Shown: positions 62,566 through 64,000 of the stretch, piece by piece
Numbering within the stretch: position 1 is the first letter of the stretch
Layout: each line of letters starts with the position of its first letter
DNA from: Phormidium tenue FACHB-1052
GTDB taxonomy: Bacteria > Cyanobacteriota > Cyanobacteriia > Phormidesmidales > Phormidesmidaceae
Length of the DNA stretch: 64,000 nt
Assembly (NCBI RefSeq): GCF_014696675.1
Contig: NZ_JACJQN010000009.1
Coordinates: 179,217 to 243,216, forward strand
Reading direction: 5' to 3'
Made by a program: the position numbers and the translations under genes
Notes under the pieces: model-generated
Seen by the model: only the letters and a program-made list of their open reading frames with translations
What the model was told of the DNA's origin: nothing
The model's database searches: none

Positions 62566-63825
62566 ATGACATACCTACTTTTACTTCTTTCAATTGGACT
62601 CATTGCAGCCTTAATCCTAACGCTCAAAAAGCTTCAAAATCAGAGATATCAAACTTTCATAGCCGAACATGAGTTAGTAGAATCTAATAAAAAAATCAAA
62701 ACCATTCAACAAAAATATAATGCTTTTGCTGAACACGAAGAATCGCTTAGGCAATCAGATCTCCGAATTAGACATCTTCAAGAACAGTTAAAATTTTCTC
62801 AAAAACAGCTTGATAGCCTACAAGTCAATTCGTTTGCCGAATCAAAATCAGAGATAGATAAAACTAAAGCAGACTGTGAAGACATAAACAAATCAAGACA
62901 AAAAGAAGCGAGCTTAATACAGGAAGCCAACCATGAAATCGAAGCCCTAAGGCAAGAAGCTAGATATCTAAAGCAAAAAGCCAGGAAAGAATCAGAAGAC
63001 ATAAAAAAGCAGGCTGAACAAGAAATTGAGGGTTTAAGACAAGAAGCTGATCGAGAGGTTAAATACTTAAAGCAAAAAGCTGAGCGAGAAGTAGAAAACC
63101 TAAGAAAAAAATACAAACAGAAGTCTGAAGCTTCAAAGCGAGAGATTCAGCAGTTCAGACAAAATGCCAAGCAGGACATCGAAATCTTAAGGCAAGAAGC
63201 CGAACTAGAAGTTGATCTCTTAAGGGAAGAATCCGATGAGCTAAGGCAAACTATAAAAGAAAAGTCTGAGGAACTGAATCAATTAACCAACAAATTGCAT
63301 GAAATTCTAGAGAATAAAATAGAAGAATTTCAAGAAAGTGGGAAGGGAAGGAGAAGGAAAGAAGGTTTCAATCAGTCATTCAGGATCGAAGCTCAAAACA
63401 TGGTGATGACTGATTTGATTGTGGATCAAGAAAATAGAGTCATCTTCCAATCATTAGAGGAAGATTTCTATCCGCAAGAGAGAAGGGAAATAATTATTGC
63501 CACCCTCAGAGGCTCTCGTGAAAATATTCGTCAAAATAGCCGAAGTCAACACATAATAGATGACATTATTTCTAATAATATTTGCTGTGACAATGGAAAG
63601 GCTATCAAGACGGAAGTTCAAAATCTATTCCGAAACTACACACGCATGAATTCGAGAACAAGAAAGTCGCTCGAAAGCATGGGTTTTGAGATAGTTTCCG
63701 AAAAAAATCACTACAAAATTGTTTTTCACGGGGATAATCGATACACGATTAGTTTTGCTAAAACTCCTAGTGATTGGCGTACAGGAAGAAACATAGCAAG
63801 AGACATTTGCAACCTGCTGCTGTAG
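62566..63825 (+). CDS. Membrane-anchored coiled-coil protein of unknown function
   Basis: 419 residues. One N-terminal membrane helix (about 3-20, LLLLLSIGLIAALILTL) is followed by a long charged coiled coil (about 30-265). Part of it shows a recurring unit of the form E-I-E-x-L-R-Q-E-A-x-x-x-(V/L)-K-x-L-K-Q-K-A. A globular C-terminal domain (about 270-419) includes FRIEAQNMVMTDLIVDQENR and ends HYKIVFHGDNRYTISFAKTP then SDWRTGRNIARDICNLL. That ending has a faint resemblance to small dsRBD-like HicA folds; this is speculative. A/T-ending codons differ sharply from all neighbours, indicating transfer. Start ATG 62566. Confidence 0.75.
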   Translation: MTYLLLLLSIGLIAALILTLKKLQNQRYQTFIAEHELVESNKKIKTIQQKYNAFAEHEESLRQSDLRIRHLQEQLKFSQKQLDSLQVNSFAESKSEIDKTKADCEDINKSRQKEASLIQEANHEIEALRQEARYLKQKARKESEDIKKQAEQEIEGLRQEADREVKYLKQKAEREVENLRKKYKQKSEASKREIQQFRQNAKQDIEILRQEAELEVDLLREESDELRQTIKEKSEELNQLTNKLHEILENKIEEFQESGKGRRRKEGFNQSFRIEAQNMVMTDLIVDQENRVIFQSLEEDFYPQERREIIIATLRGSRENIRQNSRSQHIIDDIISNNICCDNGKAIKTEVQNLFRNYTRMNSRTRKSLESMGFEIVSEKNHYKIVFHGDNRYTISFAKTPSDWRTGRNIARDICNLLL

Positions 63826-63923
63826 CATTCAGATTAAAATGGCTGTGCAGATCACGGCCCTTAGATAGTTTTTTGCTCAACCGAGTAGATAAAAGTATAG
63901 GGTGCATCCCAGTCTTGCGAGAC

Positions 63924-64000
63924 TCATTTTGAGAAGTAATTGTTTAGATACGCGCACCGCTGTCGCAGCACTTGTTGCACGTTGTCTTCGTCCCACTGAG
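63924..64000 (-). CDS. C-terminal end of a gene running off the window
   Basis: On the reverse strand the frame from the window edge to TGA 63926-63924 reads QWDEDNVQQVLRQRCAYLNN then YFSK, a plausible protein C-terminus. Only 24 codons are visible, so neither identity nor reality can be settled. Confidence 0.35.
   Translation of the reverse strand, partial: QWDEDNVQQVLRQRCAYLNNYFSK

Overview
The window is from a cyanobacterium. It carries psbA (D1), psaC, cytM, a CRR6-type NDH-1 maturation gene, DUF751, DUF1830 and an OCP C-terminal-domain homologue. GCGATCGC (HIP1-type) palindromes are scattered throughout. The base composition, the many convergent intergenic hairpins and the plant-type glycerate kinase fit a filamentous Leptolyngbya/Nodosilinea-like lineage, but that placement is inference. 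Most of the window is ordinary chromosomal core; the last 2 kb is visibly A+T-rich and looks acquired.

Layout. 1-5 kb: 3'-truncated psbA, cytM, a decayed region with overlapping small reading frames, a bile-acid/Na+ symporter-type gene and a holin-like membrane protein. 5-10.6 kb: EamA transporter, a 3' remnant of an ACR3 arsenite pump, then a Pho-box-controlled pstS-pstC-pstA-pstB operon. 10.6-17.4 kb: speA, secA, psaC and an aspartate racemase. 17.5-25.7 kb: rhodanese, a membrane NACHT-type NTPase, a cellulose-synthase-like GT2-PilZ protein, DUF2283, Hsp20, a candidate small RNA and a CocE-type hydrolase. 25.7-36.4 kb: cupin, a gene remnant, a response regulator/PP2C phosphatase facing its likely STAS partner, glycerate kinase, DUF3352, a lipoprotein, an arsH gene broken by an amber codon, a pentapeptide protein, a DICT/HD-GYP-like protein and a radical SAM enzyme. 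36.8-45 kb: small conserved cyanobacterial proteins, an Fe-type ABC ATPase, an unusual MBL-fold protein, a sigma factor, CRR6 and a Dam-type methylase. 45-53 kb: DUF751-rbfA-GH3, CTDH, trpD, rhomboid and the bifunctional NAD(P)HX repair enzyme. 53.7-62 kb: proline iminopeptidase, phytol kinase-like protein, pyrH-frr, aroF with an elaborate leader, DUF2993, ExbB-like protein and a HI0933-type flavoprotein. 62.1-64 kb: A+T-rich segment with a coiled-coil membrane protein and gene fragments.

The most remarkable element lies upstream of aroF (DAHP synthase), at about 57,860-58,247. One sigma-70-type promoter is followed by two consecutive transcription-attenuation modules. Each has a short leader peptide rich in aromatic residues (Phe-Tyr-Phe-Trp-Trp in the first; Trp-Tyr-Tyr, Phe-Phe-Tyr in the second). 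In each, an inverted repeat overlaps the peptide's 3' end and competes with a Rho-independent terminator. This predicts ribosome-mediated, serial sensing of Phe, Tyr and Trp charging at entry to the shikimate pathway.

Other points of interest: a plus-strand terminator with promoter and operator-like repeat but no gene (candidate small RNA near 23.8 kb); two decayed arsenic-resistance genes 26 kb apart; a cysteine-free CTDH; an MBL-fold protein lacking two canonical metal-ligand histidines; and two short conserved-looking proteins (53 and 54 codons) that are easily missed.
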